This document shows, one piece after another, positions 8,942 to 18,214 of a DNA stretch of 64,000 bases (positions are counted from its first letter, which is position 1; the number at the start of each line of letters is the position of its first letter). The translations under genes and the position numbers were made by a program. Source of the DNA: Niastella caeni (GTDB lineage: Bacteria > Bacteroidota > Bacteroidia > Chitinophagales > Chitinophagaceae); contig NZ_STFF01000004.1 of NCBI RefSeq assembly GCF_004834005.1, positions 124,001 to 188,000 on the forward strand, given 5' to 3'. The notes under the pieces are model-generated. The model was not told the DNA's origin. It saw only the letters and a program-made list of their open reading frames with translations, and made no database searches.

Positions 8942-9910
8942 TTATTCAACGGCTTTTTCTGCTTTCGTTCTACGTTGTACCTGTATGGGATACCATACAA
9001 AATACCACATAATAAAAATAAATGAGGCGGCCAGGATGAAGATACTCACCCAACGGGGCATGGAGGAATAAGAATACCGGGTAACAAATCCTTCCAGGAA
9101 AGCTGCCACTATTAATATGGGAACAAGGCCGATCATTATTTTCAACCCATCTTTAGCTCCCCGCATCAGGGAATGCAACCGTTTATGTGTGCCTGGGAAT
9201 AAGATGCTATTACCTACAATCAACCCGGCTGCACCCGACAGAATGATGGCAGAGATTTCCAATGTACCATGGATCCAGATTACCAGTACAGACGGCCATC
9301 CCAGGTTCTTCGCAAAAAAATAGTATTGAAAAGAGCCCACCATTACCCCGTTCAGGAACATTTCTTTTATACTGCCAATACCAATGAAAATACCCAGCAC
9401 AAATACCCTGAAAGACACGTATATATTGTTCAGTGCAATATATGCAAACATGTTAACGGCTTTCATTTGTTTGTACACGCCAAAAGGTTCGCCTTTTGCG
9501 ATATTATCTTCGGTCATCTCCACATAGCTATCGCCCATTACGCCCCTCACAAACGTTTCATCATGGGCTGCCGAAAAAGCCGCCATAATCGCAAAACCAA
9601 CAAAAATGAAAAATGCATACAATATCTCCCGGTGATGCCGGCGAACGGTAAGCGGTAACTCCGTTTTAAAAAAACGGCCGATTCGGGACGTTTCTTCCCG
9701 CTTGTTCTTGTAAATATTAAGATAAATGCGTGAAGCCAGGTCGTTCAAATACTGGGTTACCTTACTATGCGGATAAAATGTTTTGGAATAACCAAGGTCA
9801 TTAACCAGTTCGGTGAACTGTTGCGCCATTTCATCGGGATCGGTGCTGGTTTCGTATTGATATTTCTTCCACTTATCAATATTTTTCTTTATAAATAGTC
9901 CTTCTCTCAC
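8942..9910 (-). CDS. SpoIIM-like (stage II sporulation M family) membrane protein
   Basis: 322 residues, with a hydrophilic N-terminal 100 residues followed by about five hydrophobic segments and the conserved HGTLEISAIILSGAAGLIVG stretch typical of the SpoIIM/DUF95 family. In sporulating Firmicutes SpoIIM acts in peptidoglycan hydrolysis during engulfment. In Bacteroidota it occurs beside MoxR and RDD genes, as here, so a sporulation role is not implied. It is the first gene of the minus-strand cluster and faces the RDD gene across a 248-base divergent gap. Confidence 0.88.
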   Translation of the reverse strand: MREGLFIKKNIDKWKKYQYETSTDPDEMAQQFTELVNDLGYSKTFYPHSKVTQYLNDLASRIYLNIYKNKREETSRIGRFFKTELPLTVRRHHREILYAFFIFVGFAIMAAFSAAHDETFVRGVMGDSYVEMTEDNIAKGEPFGVYKQMKAVNMFAYIALNNIYVSFRVFVLGIFIGIGSIKEMFLNGVMVGSFQYYFFAKNLGWPSVLVIWIHGTLEISAIILSGAAGLIVGNSILFPGTHKRLHSLMRGAKDGLKIMIGLVPILIVAAFLEGFVTRYSYSSMPRWVSIFILAASFIFIMWYFVWYPIQVQRRTKAEKAVE

Positions 9911-9931
9911 ACAGACGTATTTTTATTGTTT

Positions 9932-9939
9932 CAAATCTA
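9932..9939 (-). promoter_or_regulatory. Possible -7 box for the SpoIIM/MoxR operon
   Basis: The minus strand reads TAGATTTG, matching the Bacteroidota -7 consensus TAnnTTTG, 22 bases upstream of the SpoIIM start codon. A TTG at the ideal -33 distance is absent, so this is only a candidate. Confidence 0.35.
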
Positions 9940-10054
9940 CCTATTCAGGCCCAAATTAAATGTCTAAATAAATATAATAGTAAAATTTTGAACGTTATAA
10001 CGTTGGCAAACAGATAATTGTTATATCCTACCCCTAAATGGGGTGAAAGCGCCA

Positions 10055-10152
10055 AAATGCAAATCCCAAATGCCAATTTGGTTCCTGAGAATTTGTTCCC
10101 GGAGCTTGGTATTGGAATTTTCCCTGTAACCTGTAACTTGTAACCTGCAACG
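10055..10152. repeat. Heptad-word element 5 (CTGTAAC family)
   Basis: The arm at 10114-10150 is four 7-mers, CTGTAAC, CTGTAAC, TTGTAAC and CTGCAAC, ending just before the RDD start codon. It is preceded by a second pair of word arms, AAATCCC/AAATGCC at 10062-10082 and TTGGTATTGG at 10107-10116. The same CTGTAAC words occur at 25.6 kb. Unlike most elements it lies between divergent starts. Confidence 0.7.
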
Positions 10153-10158
10153 TTTTAT

Positions 10159-10923
10159 ATGCTATTAGTAAAACTAGATACCGGCTTTAACATTGAAGTG
10201 GAATTTGCGCTCAGTCCCTTTCACCGCCGCTTTTTTGCCTGGTTAATTGATGCTACTATCCAGGGCACTTACGTGTGGCTGGGTTCAAAATTCCTGGATG
10301 CGCTGGTGGGGTACCACTGGAATGACGAGCTCTGGGCCGGGGTGCTGTTCATGCTGCCTTTTATTTTTTATCACCTGCTTTCCGAGATCACGATGAACGG
10401 TCAAAGCGTTGGCAAAATGGCCATGCAAATAAAGGTAATGACTTTGCAGGGCGGACAACCTTCCGTAAGCCAGTACCTCATTCGCTGGCTGTTCAGAATT
10501 GTTGATTTTCCCGTATTACTATTGGCTGGAGCGCTGAGCGGTTACTCAACCTGGTGGTCGATAATATTCATATTTGCCGGTTTTATCTGCGTTGTTGCAA
10601 CGCCCAAATCGCAGCGGGTGGGCGACCTGGTTGCCGGTACTATTTTAATTGATCTGAAGAACCGCACGTCGTGGCAGGATACGGTTTTCACGGAGGTAGA
10701 ATCTACTTATCAACCCCGGTACCCGCAGGTGATGCAGTTGAGCGACCGCGATATCAATACACTGAAGAATATTATAGAAACGGTGAAAAAGCGCAACGAT
10801 TACGACCTGTCGCTTAAGATCGCCGATCGTATTCAATCGAAGCTCAAAATGCACACCGACCAGGATTCGCTGGAGTTTTTACAAACGCTGCTGAAAGATT
10901 ACAACTATTACTCTACAAACTAG
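10159..10923 (+). CDS. RDD family membrane protein
   Basis: 254 residues. The N-terminal 160 contain the RDD domain, here with the first Arg in RRFFAWLIDA followed by several hydrophobic helices and the GQSVGKMAMQIKV loop. The hydrophilic C-terminal 90 residues (SDRDINTLKNIIET) are typical of the Bacteroidota form. RDD proteins are poorly understood; some have been linked to ion transport. It is divergent from the SpoIIM-MoxR operon, a pairing seen repeatedly in this phylum, so a shared envelope role is plausible. Confidence 0.85.
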   Translation: MLLVKLDTGFNIEVEFALSPFHRRFFAWLIDATIQGTYVWLGSKFLDALVGYHWNDELWAGVLFMLPFIFYHLLSEITMNGQSVGKMAMQIKVMTLQGGQPSVSQYLIRWLFRIVDFPVLLLAGALSGYSTWWSIIFIFAGFICVVATPKSQRVGDLVAGTILIDLKNRTSWQDTVFTEVESTYQPRYPQVMQLSDRDINTLKNIIETVKKRNDYDLSLKIADRIQSKLKMHTDQDSLEFLQTLLKDYNYYSTN

Positions 10924-10977
10924 GCGAATGGTGAATGGTGAGATGCTTGCCCGCCTGTCGCTTTCTTTTTTATTTAA

Positions 10978-11010
10978 AGAAAAAGGGATTCCGGAAAGTC
11001 CCGAAATCCC
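10978..11010 (-). terminator. Rho-independent terminator of the DUF5362 gene
   Basis: On the minus strand GGGATT pairs with AATCCC around an inner CGGGACTTTCCGG hairpin, followed by TTTTTCTTT. It lies 28 bases beyond the DUF5362 stop codon. Confidence 0.75.
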
Positions 11011-11037
11011 AATTCGAAAATTCGTTAACTTTTGTTT

Positions 11038-11499
11038 TTATCGTGATAGACCAACGATAAGGGCTATTAATATAAGTAACAGGTATATTGACAAGATGAC
11101 AATGGTTAAAATACCTACAAATTTGAAACTGGATTTGAGGTTACTGAAAGAAGCGTTCAGGGTTGATTGATCGTTATTGTTCATTGCCATTTGCATCTTT
11201 CTCGCAAAATTAAACATGTACAGGCAGGGAAAAAAGTATAGCAACGCCCCCCCTATATAAATGATGGTAACAAGAAGCCCGCTTGCGCCCATAGTGCCGC
11301 CCAGGGGTGAAAATGATGAGAGTAAACTGCCGGCAAATAAGGCTGCAATTACAAGTAAACCACACATTACAAAACCTACGATCGATAAAAATTTCGCCCA
11401 TTTGGCAGTTTCGCCCAAATACCTCATGTTTTCATGATCAATTTGCAATTCAAATAAATTCGATTCTGTACCTACAGCGGCTTGACTGTACTGTTCCAT
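11038..11499 (-). CDS. DUF5362 family membrane protein
   Basis: 153 residues with three or four hydrophobic segments (about 37-58, 72-97 and 127-150) and the opening motif MRYLGETAKWAKFLSIVGF that marks the DUF5362 family of small Bacteroidota membrane proteins. No function is known. It stands alone, with its own terminator downstream. Confidence 0.8.
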   Translation of the reverse strand: MEQYSQAAVGTESNLFELQIDHENMRYLGETAKWAKFLSIVGFVMCGLLVIAALFAGSLLSSFSPLGGTMGASGLLVTIIYIGGALLYFFPCLYMFNFARKMQMAMNNNDQSTLNASFSNLKSSFKFVGILTIVILSIYLLLILIALIVGLSR

Positions 11500-11580
11500 G
11501 TTAAGTTGGATTTTTGGTTAAAGAATTAAAGGGCAAGGTTACAAGATATGGAAATAGCTGAAAATATAAAATAGCTGCAA

Positions 11581-11619
11581 TAAAAAAAGCCCGTTACCGG
11601 CCTATGACCAATAACGGGC
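11581..11619 (-). terminator. Rho-independent terminator of proS
   Basis: Read on the minus strand, GCCCGTTA and TAACGGGC pair around a 15-base loop and are followed by TTTTTTTA. The hairpin starts 24 bases after the proS stop. Confidence 0.9.
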
Positions 11620-11642
11620 AAAATGACAATAATATTTTACAC

Positions 11643-13121
11643 TTAATATGCCTGGGCAAACAGCACCCGTTGTTTGGCGGGCTTGCCTGAGAAAACGCAT
11701 ACCCCTTCTTCCTGTGGATTATCCAATGGAATACACCGGATGGTAGCCTTGGTCTTTTCCTTGATGGCATCTTCCGTTTCACTGGTACCATCCCAGAACG
11801 CAGATACAAAACCACCTTTTTCATTCAGGGTGTTTACAAATTCATCCCAGGTATTAACCTGTGTAATATGCGAATCGCGATAAGCCAGCGCTTTGTTATA
11901 GATAGATTGCTGAATGTCGGCCAGTAATTGCACAATGCGCTCAGCCAGTCCGTCCATTGACACGCTTTGCTTTTCTTTGGTATCGCGACGGGCCAGTTCA
12001 ACGGTATTATTCTCCAGGTCTCTCAAGCCAAGCGCAATACGCACAGGTACGCCTTTCATTTCGTATTCGGCAAATTTCCAACCGGGCCGGGCGTTATCAT
12101 TATCATCGTATTTCACGCGCACACCCATCGCTTTCAGTTGTTTCACCAGGTCCTGCACTTTTACATCTATTTTGGCCTTTTGTTCTTCCCCTTTATAAAT
12201 AGGAACGATCACTACCTGTTGCGGCGCAATTTTGGGCGGAAGTATCAACCCCTCGTCATCACTATGCGCCATTACCAGCGCACCAATGAGGCGGGTGCTT
12301 ACGCCCCAACTGGTAGCCCATACATAATCGAGCTTATTCTCTTTATCAGAAAACTTCACATCAAATGCTTTCGCAAAATTCTGACCCAAAAAGTGCGATG
12401 TACCGGCCTGCAGGGCTTTGCCATCCTGCATCAGGGCTTCGATACAATAGGTGTCAACCGCGCCGGCAAAACGCTCGTTCTCGGTTTTAACCCCTTTAAT
12501 AACCGGCAATGCCATCCAGTTCTCTACAAAATCGGCGTACACGTTCAGCATTTGAACGGTTTCTGCCACGGCCTCCTTGGCGGTAGCGTGGGCGGTATGC
12601 CCTTCCTGCCATAAGAATTCGGCAGTACGCAGAAACAACCGGGTGCGCATTTCCCACCGTACTACGTTGGCCCATTGGTTAATGAGCAGCGGCAGGTCGC
12701 GATATGACTGGATCCAGTTTTTGTAAGTGTTCCAGATAATGGCCTCACTGGTTGGGCGAATCACAAGCTCTTCTTCCAGCTTCGCATCGGGATCAACCAT
12801 CAGGGCGCCTTTTTTGGAAGGATCGTTCTTTAACCGGTAATGCGTTACTATCGCGCATTCCTTGGCAAACCCTTCGGCGTTCTTTTCCTCGGCTTCAAAC
12901 AGACTTTTGGGAACGAACAACGGGAAATAGGCATTTACGTGCCCGGTGTCCTTGAACATTTTGTCAAGGGTATCGCGCATATTTTCCCACAGCGAAAACC
13001 CATAAGGTTTAATTACCATACAACCTCTTACGGCCGAATAATCGGCCAGGCCGCCTTTAATAACCAAATCATTGTACCATTGCGAATAATCTGTACTTCG
13101 GCTGGTGATCTCTTTGCTCAT
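11643..13121 (-). CDS. proS: Prolyl-tRNA synthetase, short (eukaryote/archaeal-type) form
   Basis: Charges tRNA-Pro. At 492 residues it is the class II ProRS form without the editing insertion (INS) that makes the bacterial type about 570 residues. Class II motif 2 is around FLRTAEFLWQEGHTAH, and the substrate-binding TSHFLGQNFAKAF is present. The anticodon-binding domain includes VVIVPIY, and the protein ends in a C-terminal Tyr (FAQAY), as in the eukaryote-like enzymes. A strong terminator follows. Confidence 0.96.
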   Translation of the reverse strand: MSKEITSRSTDYSQWYNDLVIKGGLADYSAVRGCMVIKPYGFSLWENMRDTLDKMFKDTGHVNAYFPLFVPKSLFEAEEKNAEGFAKECAIVTHYRLKNDPSKKGALMVDPDAKLEEELVIRPTSEAIIWNTYKNWIQSYRDLPLLINQWANVVRWEMRTRLFLRTAEFLWQEGHTAHATAKEAVAETVQMLNVYADFVENWMALPVIKGVKTENERFAGAVDTYCIEALMQDGKALQAGTSHFLGQNFAKAFDVKFSDKENKLDYVWATSWGVSTRLIGALVMAHSDDEGLILPPKIAPQQVVIVPIYKGEEQKAKIDVKVQDLVKQLKAMGVRVKYDDNDNARPGWKFAEYEMKGVPVRIALGLRDLENNTVELARRDTKEKQSVSMDGLAERIVQLLADIQQSIYNKALAYRDSHITQVNTWDEFVNTLNEKGGFVSAFWDGTSETEDAIKEKTKATIRCIPLDNPQEEGVCVFSGKPAKQRVLFAQAY

Positions 13122-13140
13122 GTTTTAGTTTTTATTATTC

Positions 13141-13192
13141 TGGGTCTGAGGTCTGAACTTCCGACATCCGGCTTCTGACTTCCGACATCCTG
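13141..13192. repeat. Heptad-word element 6 (TCGGAAG family)
   Basis: Read on the minus strand this is a clean series of 7-mers: TCGGAAG, TCAGAAG, CCGGATG, TCGGAAG, then TCAGACC words. It lies 20 bases upstream of the proS start codon, in the gap between proS and the divergent lipoprotein gene. Confidence 0.75.
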
Positions 13193-13378
13193 CTTTCGCC
13201 CTCATTATCAGGCAATTCATCGATAAATTTTAACATTCGTCATGCAATTATTTCCTGGCAGGACCTGTCTTTTTATTGTAACTTTAGTTCGGAAAAACGC
13301 AAAAGTAGCACTTACCGCTGTATTGTGAATTGCTTTCAAATTATTTTGTAGCTTAACAACAGTAGATTACGCTTTAGT

Positions 13379-14227
13379 ATGAAAAACGTTAAAATCATTA
13401 CTATGAGGTTTCGAAATATACTACCTGCACTATTGGCAATACTTGCCTTATCCAGTTGCTCGGTATATCGTTCCGGACAAACTCCGGACGATGTGTATTA
13501 TTCACCGACCCGTACGGAAGATTCGTATTTAACGGTGGAGAATACCAAGCGCGGCAGCAGTTACAGCCGTAACGATTATTACAATCCCGATGATAACTAC
13601 CTGCGCATGCGCGTACGCGACCGTTATCGTTGGAGCAGTTTTGATAATTATGCATACATGAACGACTGGCAATATGCACCCGGTTATTACGGGTATTATA
13701 GCCCGTATGCTTATAGTACATATGGTTATGGCGGCTTTGGCTATGGCCCTTATTCTTACTATAATCCATGGTCATTTGGCTCCTACTGGAACAGTTATTA
13801 TAACTGGAATAGCTATTACAATCCTTATTGCCCCGGCATCATTGTGGGAAGCGGTAAAACCAACCCGGTGGTATATAATACAGTTCGCAATTCTAACCTG
13901 ACCAGGTATTCAAATAATAATTACAATAACCGCAACAGCGGCAGAAGTAACGGCAATATTTACCAAACAAATCCTAACGGCCGGTATAGTACCAGCAATA
14001 GCAGCAACAACAACAATAGCGGTGGATTGCGCAGGGTATATTCGGGCAGCAATCGCAACGACAGCTATTATACGCCTCAGTCGTCCTCTTCTCCGTCTTA
14101 TACTCCATCAGCACCTTCAGCGCCGGTAAGGTCTTATACGCCTTCATCGGGCGGTTCTTCTGGCGGAAGTAGTGGTGGAAGCAGCGGTGGTAGCAGTGGA
14201 GGCAGCAGGCCAAGCCGCGGCGGCTAG
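13379..14227 (+). CDS. Tyr/Asn-rich lipoprotein with Gly-Ser repeat tail
   Basis: 282 residues. A lipoprotein signal ends in LALSSC (Cys27; Cys19 if the ATG at 13403 is used). Residues about 60-160 are extremely rich in Tyr, with YGYYSPYAYSTYGYGG-like stretches, then an Asn/Ser-rich linker follows. The last 30 residues are tandem GGSS units. No family is recognised. The composition suggests an extended, low-complexity surface or periplasmic protein. It ends directly against heptad element 7. Confidence 0.75.
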   Translation: MKNVKIITMRFRNILPALLAILALSSCSVYRSGQTPDDVYYSPTRTEDSYLTVENTKRGSSYSRNDYYNPDDNYLRMRVRDRYRWSSFDNYAYMNDWQYAPGYYGYYSPYAYSTYGYGGFGYGPYSYYNPWSFGSYWNSYYNWNSYYNPYCPGIIVGSGKTNPVVYNTVRNSNLTRYSNNNYNNRNSGRSNGNIYQTNPNGRYSTSNSSNNNNSGGLRRVYSGSNRNDSYYTPQSSSSPSYTPSAPSAPVRSYTPSSGGSSGGSSGGSSGGSSGGSRPSRGG

Positions 14228-14515
14228 TCCGTGAGCCGGCAAACCTTAAACGGGAGCCGGCAAACGGCAAACGTGAAACGGGAGACGTGACTTGCCGGAG
14301 TAAACAGTAAAAGTATTACCAATCCGCACTTTACATAATTTACCTGTTGCGGAAATATTATATTCTTTAAAAAATATTTGAATTACACAACTGTGGGAGC
14401 CCCACTTTTCTACAGTAAAGTCGCCTTTTATTCAACAGTAAGCATGAAACCTTTCGGTCGCACTACTACGAGCGAGCCTTTGCCGTTTGCCGTTTCACGT
14501 TTGCCGTATTTACAA
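14228..14515. repeat. Heptad-word element 7 (CGGCAAA / TTTGCCG family)
   Basis: The left arm (14231-14290) carries CGGCAAA, CGTGAAA and CGGGAGA 7-mers starting seven bases after the lipoprotein stop. The right arm (14478-14512) carries TTTGCCG, TTTCACG and TTTGCCG and ends just before the next gene. About 185 bases of AT-rich sequence with no gene lie between the arms. The element fills the whole gap. Confidence 0.8.
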
Positions 14516-14525
14516 TGATCGCACT

Positions 14526-16067
14526 ATGAAGTACACCATTACAATAGCATTTCTGGTATTGTTCGGCAGGCAGGCAATGTCACAGTTACCCGAAGACGCA
14601 TTGCGCATGAGCTGGAATACGCCCTCCGGAACAGCCCGTAACCAGGCCATCGGCGGCGCCATGGGTTCCCTGGGCGGCGAGATCACTTCCACATTTGTGA
14701 ACCCTGCAGGTTTGGGTTTTTTTAAAGTGAGTGAAATTGTATTGTCTCCCGGCTTTACCATGGCCAGGAGCAAAGGCAGTTTCCGGGAAACAGATGCTAC
14801 CGGCAATAATTTATCGCGGTTTAACTTCAGTACCAGCGGTTTTGTATCAGCCACCACCGACCCGGGCAATAGATGGGTAAGCAAGGCTTTTAGCATTGCC
14901 GTTAACCGTACTGCCAACTTCAATAATAGAATTTATTACCGGGGACAGAACGACTATAGTTCTTATTCGGAACAATTTGCCGAGGAGTTTTCCCGGTCGG
15001 GTGTTTCCATCAATGATGTAAGGTACAGTCCCTATCTTTCGCTTGGCACTAAAATGGCCATTTATACTTACCTCATAGATACAGCCACTTTGAACGGACA
15101 ATTACAGGTAGTTGGCCGGCCCGAATACCTGAATGCCGTTAACCAGGAAAACAAGATCACCACCCGGGGCGGTATTTCTGAAATTGCTCTTGGTTACGCC
15201 GGTAACCTGGAAGACCGGTTTTATATCGGCGGCAGCATTGGTGTTCCTATTGTGAAATATGAAAGAACGACCGTGTTCACGGAAACGGATGCCTCCGGCG
15301 ACCCGAACAATAACTTTAAATTCTCCCGGTACGAAGAAAGATTGAGCACTTCAGGAGTTGGTTTGAATGGTAAACTGGGTATTATTTTTAAACCCGCGCG
15401 TCAAATGCGGTTTGGCATTGCCATTCACACCCCTACTATTTATGGATTGCGGGAGAAATTATCGGGTAAAATGGTTACCGATGTAGAAAGGCTGTTTGGC
15501 CCTAACGATCCGGGAGTAGATAGCATTAATTCTGATTATTATTATGGCAACAGCACGCCTGTTTATAAATACGACATGAGCTCGCCCTGGAAGTTTTTAG
15601 TAAGCGGATCGTATGTTCTTCATGAAGTGGAAGATGTGAGTGCCCAAAAAGGTTTCATTACCGCCGATTTGGAATACGTAACATATGGCTCATCGCGCTT
15701 CAGCGCTGCGGAACAAGGCGATGATGAATCGTATTTCGAAAGTATAAATAAGGTCGTTAAAGATTCTTATAAAGGCGCATTTAATTTCCGCATAGGTGGA
15801 GAACTAAAATTCAATACCATTATGGCCCGGTTGGGTTTTGCGCATTATGGCAATCCCTATAAAGATGATGCGCTTAAAGCGCGTAGAATAAATGTCAGTG
15901 GTGGCTTGGGTTACCGGGATAAAGGCATATTTATTGACCTTACTTATGTACATAGCATTATAAGGGATGTTAATTTCCCTTACCGGTTAGCGGATAAAGA
16001 CAATACCTTTGCCGATATTAAAAGCAGGGTTGGACAAATATTGCTGACCTTGGGTTTTAAGATATAA
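14526..16067 (+). CDS. OmpP1/FadL-family outer membrane transporter
   Basis: 513 residues when started at ATG 14526, which gives the signal peptide LVLFGRQAMSQ. The mature N-terminus (RMSWNTPSGTARNQAIGG, then FVNPAGLGFF) is the hallmark of the FadL/OmpP1 family as found in Bacteroidota, often annotated 'hemin receptor' without evidence. The rest is a beta-barrel with many Tyr/Phe. The likely role is passive uptake of hydrophobic compounds. A strong terminator follows at 16,149. Confidence 0.85.
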   Translation: MKYTITIAFLVLFGRQAMSQLPEDALRMSWNTPSGTARNQAIGGAMGSLGGEITSTFVNPAGLGFFKVSEIVLSPGFTMARSKGSFRETDATGNNLSRFNFSTSGFVSATTDPGNRWVSKAFSIAVNRTANFNNRIYYRGQNDYSSYSEQFAEEFSRSGVSINDVRYSPYLSLGTKMAIYTYLIDTATLNGQLQVVGRPEYLNAVNQENKITTRGGISEIALGYAGNLEDRFYIGGSIGVPIVKYERTTVFTETDASGDPNNNFKFSRYEERLSTSGVGLNGKLGIIFKPARQMRFGIAIHTPTIYGLREKLSGKMVTDVERLFGPNDPGVDSINSDYYYGNSTPVYKYDMSSPWKFLVSGSYVLHEVEDVSAQKGFITADLEYVTYGSSRFSAAEQGDDESYFESINKVVKDSYKGAFNFRIGGELKFNTIMARLGFAHYGNPYKDDALKARRINVSGGLGYRDKGIFIDLTYVHSIIRDVNFPYRLADKDNTFADIKSRVGQILLTLGFKI

Positions 16068-16148
16068 GCAGCGGATAGCAAAAAATTTCACAACCGGCTC
16101 CGATATGTCGGGGTCTGCCTTTTCTAATAACCTTTTTACAAAAAGGAA

Positions 16149-16191
16149 CCCCGTCTGGTGCCGGCTCAACCGGTACAGACGGGGCTTTTTT
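16149..16191 (+). terminator. Rho-independent terminator of the FadL-like gene
   Basis: CCCCGTCTGGTGCCGG and CCGGTACAGACGGGG form a stem of about 15 bp with a five-base loop, followed by CTTTTTT. It begins 81 bases after the stop codon. Between here and the repeat at 16,405 I see nothing identifiable. Confidence 0.92.
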
Positions 16192-16404
16192 AAAGGGTTC
16201 ATCATTCGTCACCTTTAACCTTCACAGTTTTCACGGTCGTTTACGGATTAAAAACAAACGGACTAATAATACTATCTCTTCTTCTTTCGTAGGGTAAAAT
16301 TCGCTCTTATAAACAGCATATGGAAGCCTGCGAACAGTTATTGTTACACGCTATTTGCTTAACTTATTTCGTGTTAGGTAAATATGCTTATTGCTAATAG
16401 GAAG

Positions 16405-16560
16405 AGGAATACAGCTAGTAGTAAGTGGTGAGTGGCGAGTAGGTAGAATACAGCTGGTAGTGAAACCCCTACTAGCCATTAGCTACTGGCCACTAGCTGA
16501 TGATTAATTATGAGCTTCGAATAAAAGCCCTACTAGCTACTTACTACTAGCCACTAGCTA
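16405..16560. repeat. Heptad-word element 8 (CTAGTGG family)
   Basis: Four blocks of 7-mers occur: CTAGTAG, TAAGTGG, TGAGTGG words at 16415-16440; a short CTGGTAG block after a second AATACAG; then complementary CTAGCCA/TTAGCTA blocks at 16474-16500 and 16530-16560. Two AATACAG tags (16409 and 16446) separate blocks. The miaA gene on the minus strand runs into the right block and uses a TAG within it as its stop codon. Confidence 0.85.
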
Positions 16561-17446
16561 TATAATGAATCATTTCCTGAAGCGCATTGGGAGAAAACCA
16601 TCTCATACTTATATCTTTCTTAAACCAGGTCATTTGCCGTTTGGCGTAGTGGCGGGTATTTGTTTTTATGCGGTCAATAGCTTGTTGCAGTGAGCTATTT
16701 CCTTCGAGGTGCTCGAACAGTTCGCTATAGCCTACCGTTTGCAATGCATTCAATTGTTTATATGGAATAAGACCTTCTACTTCTTTCAGTAATCCCTGTT
16801 CCATCATAATATCTACCCGGGTATTGATGCGTGCATGCAATTCGGGTTTGGGAAGTTCAAGCCCCAGTTTAATGATCCTGAAAGGACGGGTAGCTTTTTT
16901 CCCTTGCTGATAACTGCGTATAGACTCCCCTGTTGCCTGTTTTACTTCCAGTGCGCGAATAAGGCGTTGCGGATTTTGTATTTCCCCGGTTGCATAATAC
17001 AATGGGTCCTGTTGCTGTACCTGTTGTTGCAACCAGGCCAGGCCTTGTTGTTCATATTGTTCTGTAATAGCCTGGCGAATGGCCATTGAAATGGGGGGCA
17101 CATCATCGAGCCCTTCACAAAATGCTTTTATATACAAACCGGTGCCGCCGGTTACAACAGTAAAATTATTATGCTGAAATATTTTATCCGCTGCCTGTAA
17201 CGCATATTGCTCATACACCGCAGCGTTTACGTCTTCGTGAATGGAATGGGAATTGATAAAATAGTGATGTACCTGTTGCAGTTCACTGGCCGAAGGTTTT
17301 GCCACGCCAATGGTCATTTCTTTAAAACATTGCCGGGAGTCGGCAGAGATGATAGCTGTATTAAAATGACGGGCTACTTCAATGGCTACGGCTGTTTTTC
17401 CAACTGCCGTAGGGCCGGCTATAATTACACATGTTTTTTCATTCAT
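16547..17446 (-). CDS. miaA: tRNA dimethylallyltransferase MiaA
   Basis: Transfers a dimethylallyl group to N6 of A37 in tRNAs reading UNN codons. P-loop GPTAVGKT is at 11-18, then DSRQCFKEMTIGVAKPS and GGTGLYIKA follow, with QTVGYSEL in the C-terminal part. I start at ATG 17446, giving 299 residues; an in-frame ATG at 17476 adds ten residues with no family support. The last residues, ASG, and the TAG stop are encoded by the CTAGTGG repeat words of element 8. Confidence 0.95.
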   Translation of the reverse strand: MNEKTCVIIAGPTAVGKTAVAIEVARHFNTAIISADSRQCFKEMTIGVAKPSASELQQVHHYFINSHSIHEDVNAAVYEQYALQAADKIFQHNNFTVVTGGTGLYIKAFCEGLDDVPPISMAIRQAITEQYEQQGLAWLQQQVQQQDPLYYATGEIQNPQRLIRALEVKQATGESIRSYQQGKKATRPFRIIKLGLELPKPELHARINTRVDIMMEQGLLKEVEGLIPYKQLNALQTVGYSELFEHLEGNSSLQQAIDRIKTNTRHYAKRQMTWFKKDISMRWFSPNALQEMIHYIASG

Positions 17447-17487
17447 ATTATTTGCCTGAGCTTGTAAAGAACCCAAAACAAATCTAA

Positions 17488-17640
17488 AGTTTATGGTTTA
17501 TAGTTTATGGTTTGTTGTTGTCGTTCAATATCGGGAACTATTTATTACATTTTTAGCTCGCCAGAATTTATGCGGGGCCCCTATTTACAAAGACTGTTGA
17601 AACTTAAGAACCATAAACAATAAACTAAAAACAAGAAACT
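17488..17640. repeat. Heptad-word element 9 (TTTATGG family, different core)
   Basis: The left arm is TTTATGG, TTTATAG, TTTATGG, TTTGTTG (17490-17520); the right arm is CCATAAA, CAATAAA and CTAAAAA words (17611-17637), ending four bases before the stop of the pRiA4-ORF3-like gene. The 90-base middle does not match the core of elements 1, 4 and 11. Confidence 0.8.
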
Positions 17641-17644
17641 GTAT

Positions 17645-18214
17645 TTATACTTCATCGTCCTGGCCACCTTCTTCTGCCTCTTCTCCCAGGCCCAGGTCTT
17701 CTTCGTCTTCATCGCCTTCGGTACCAAAGCCTTCGGTACCGGCTTTCAGATCGTATTTTTCTTCCATTTCGGTAAGCTTATCGCCGGCAATTCCTTTGGT
17801 GCCATATTGCGAGGGCGCAATGCCTTCCGATTTTATCATTGCCGGATAATCGATCTTGCTGCTTTCTTCTTTCGATACGCTGATCAATTCTACCAGGAAG
17901 CTCCAGTTCTTTACAAAATCGTAAACGAAGATAAACTTCTGGTTAGGATCTTTAATTTCAGAACCGATCGTCGTATTTTCCATCAGTAATGGTTCTACTT
18001 TATACGGCTTATCGTATTTGGCCAGGCTAATTTCACGACCGCGTTGCCAGTTATCGTTACTACGATAAAATGTAGCCTGATGTTTGTTGTCAAACTCGTA
18101 CGATTTCAGTATTACCTGCTGCAACTGCAAAAAAGTTTGTGTGTGCTTAATGGCCACATCGCGGTAGATACTGTCATCTTCCTCAAAATATATTCTGAAT
18201 TTTAAAACAGCCAT
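17645..18214 (-). CDS. Plasmid pRiA4b ORF-3-like protein (IS1096 passenger TnpR-like family)
   Basis: 189 residues. The first 155 match the PRiA4_ORF3 fold (KFRIYFEEDDSIYRDVAI, then YEFDNKHQATFYRSNDNWQ and FIFVYDFVKNWSFLVELI). The family name comes from plasmid and IS passenger genes, but members are common chromosomal genes in Bacteroidota and no transposase or inverted repeats are present here. The last 25 residues are almost all Glu, Asp and Gly, an acidic disordered tail. Function unknown. Confidence 0.75.
   Translation of the reverse strand: MAVLKFRIYFEEDDSIYRDVAIKHTQTFLQLQQVILKSYEFDNKHQATFYRSNDNWQRGREISLAKYDKPYKVEPLLMENTTIGSEIKDPNQKFIFVYDFVKNWSFLVELISVSKEESSKIDYPAMIKSEGIAPSQYGTKGIAGDKLTEMEEKYDLKAGTEGFGTEGDEDEEDLGLGEEAEEGGQDDEV

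Noticed and set aside
14526..16067. Annotation as a hemin receptor
   Set aside because: The name is often copied for this FadL/OmpP1-like group; no TonB box, plug or heme motif is present.
17645..18214. Possible insertion sequence because of the IS1096/pRiA4 family name
   Set aside because: No transposase, no terminal inverted repeats and no target duplication; the family is common on Bacteroidota chromosomes.
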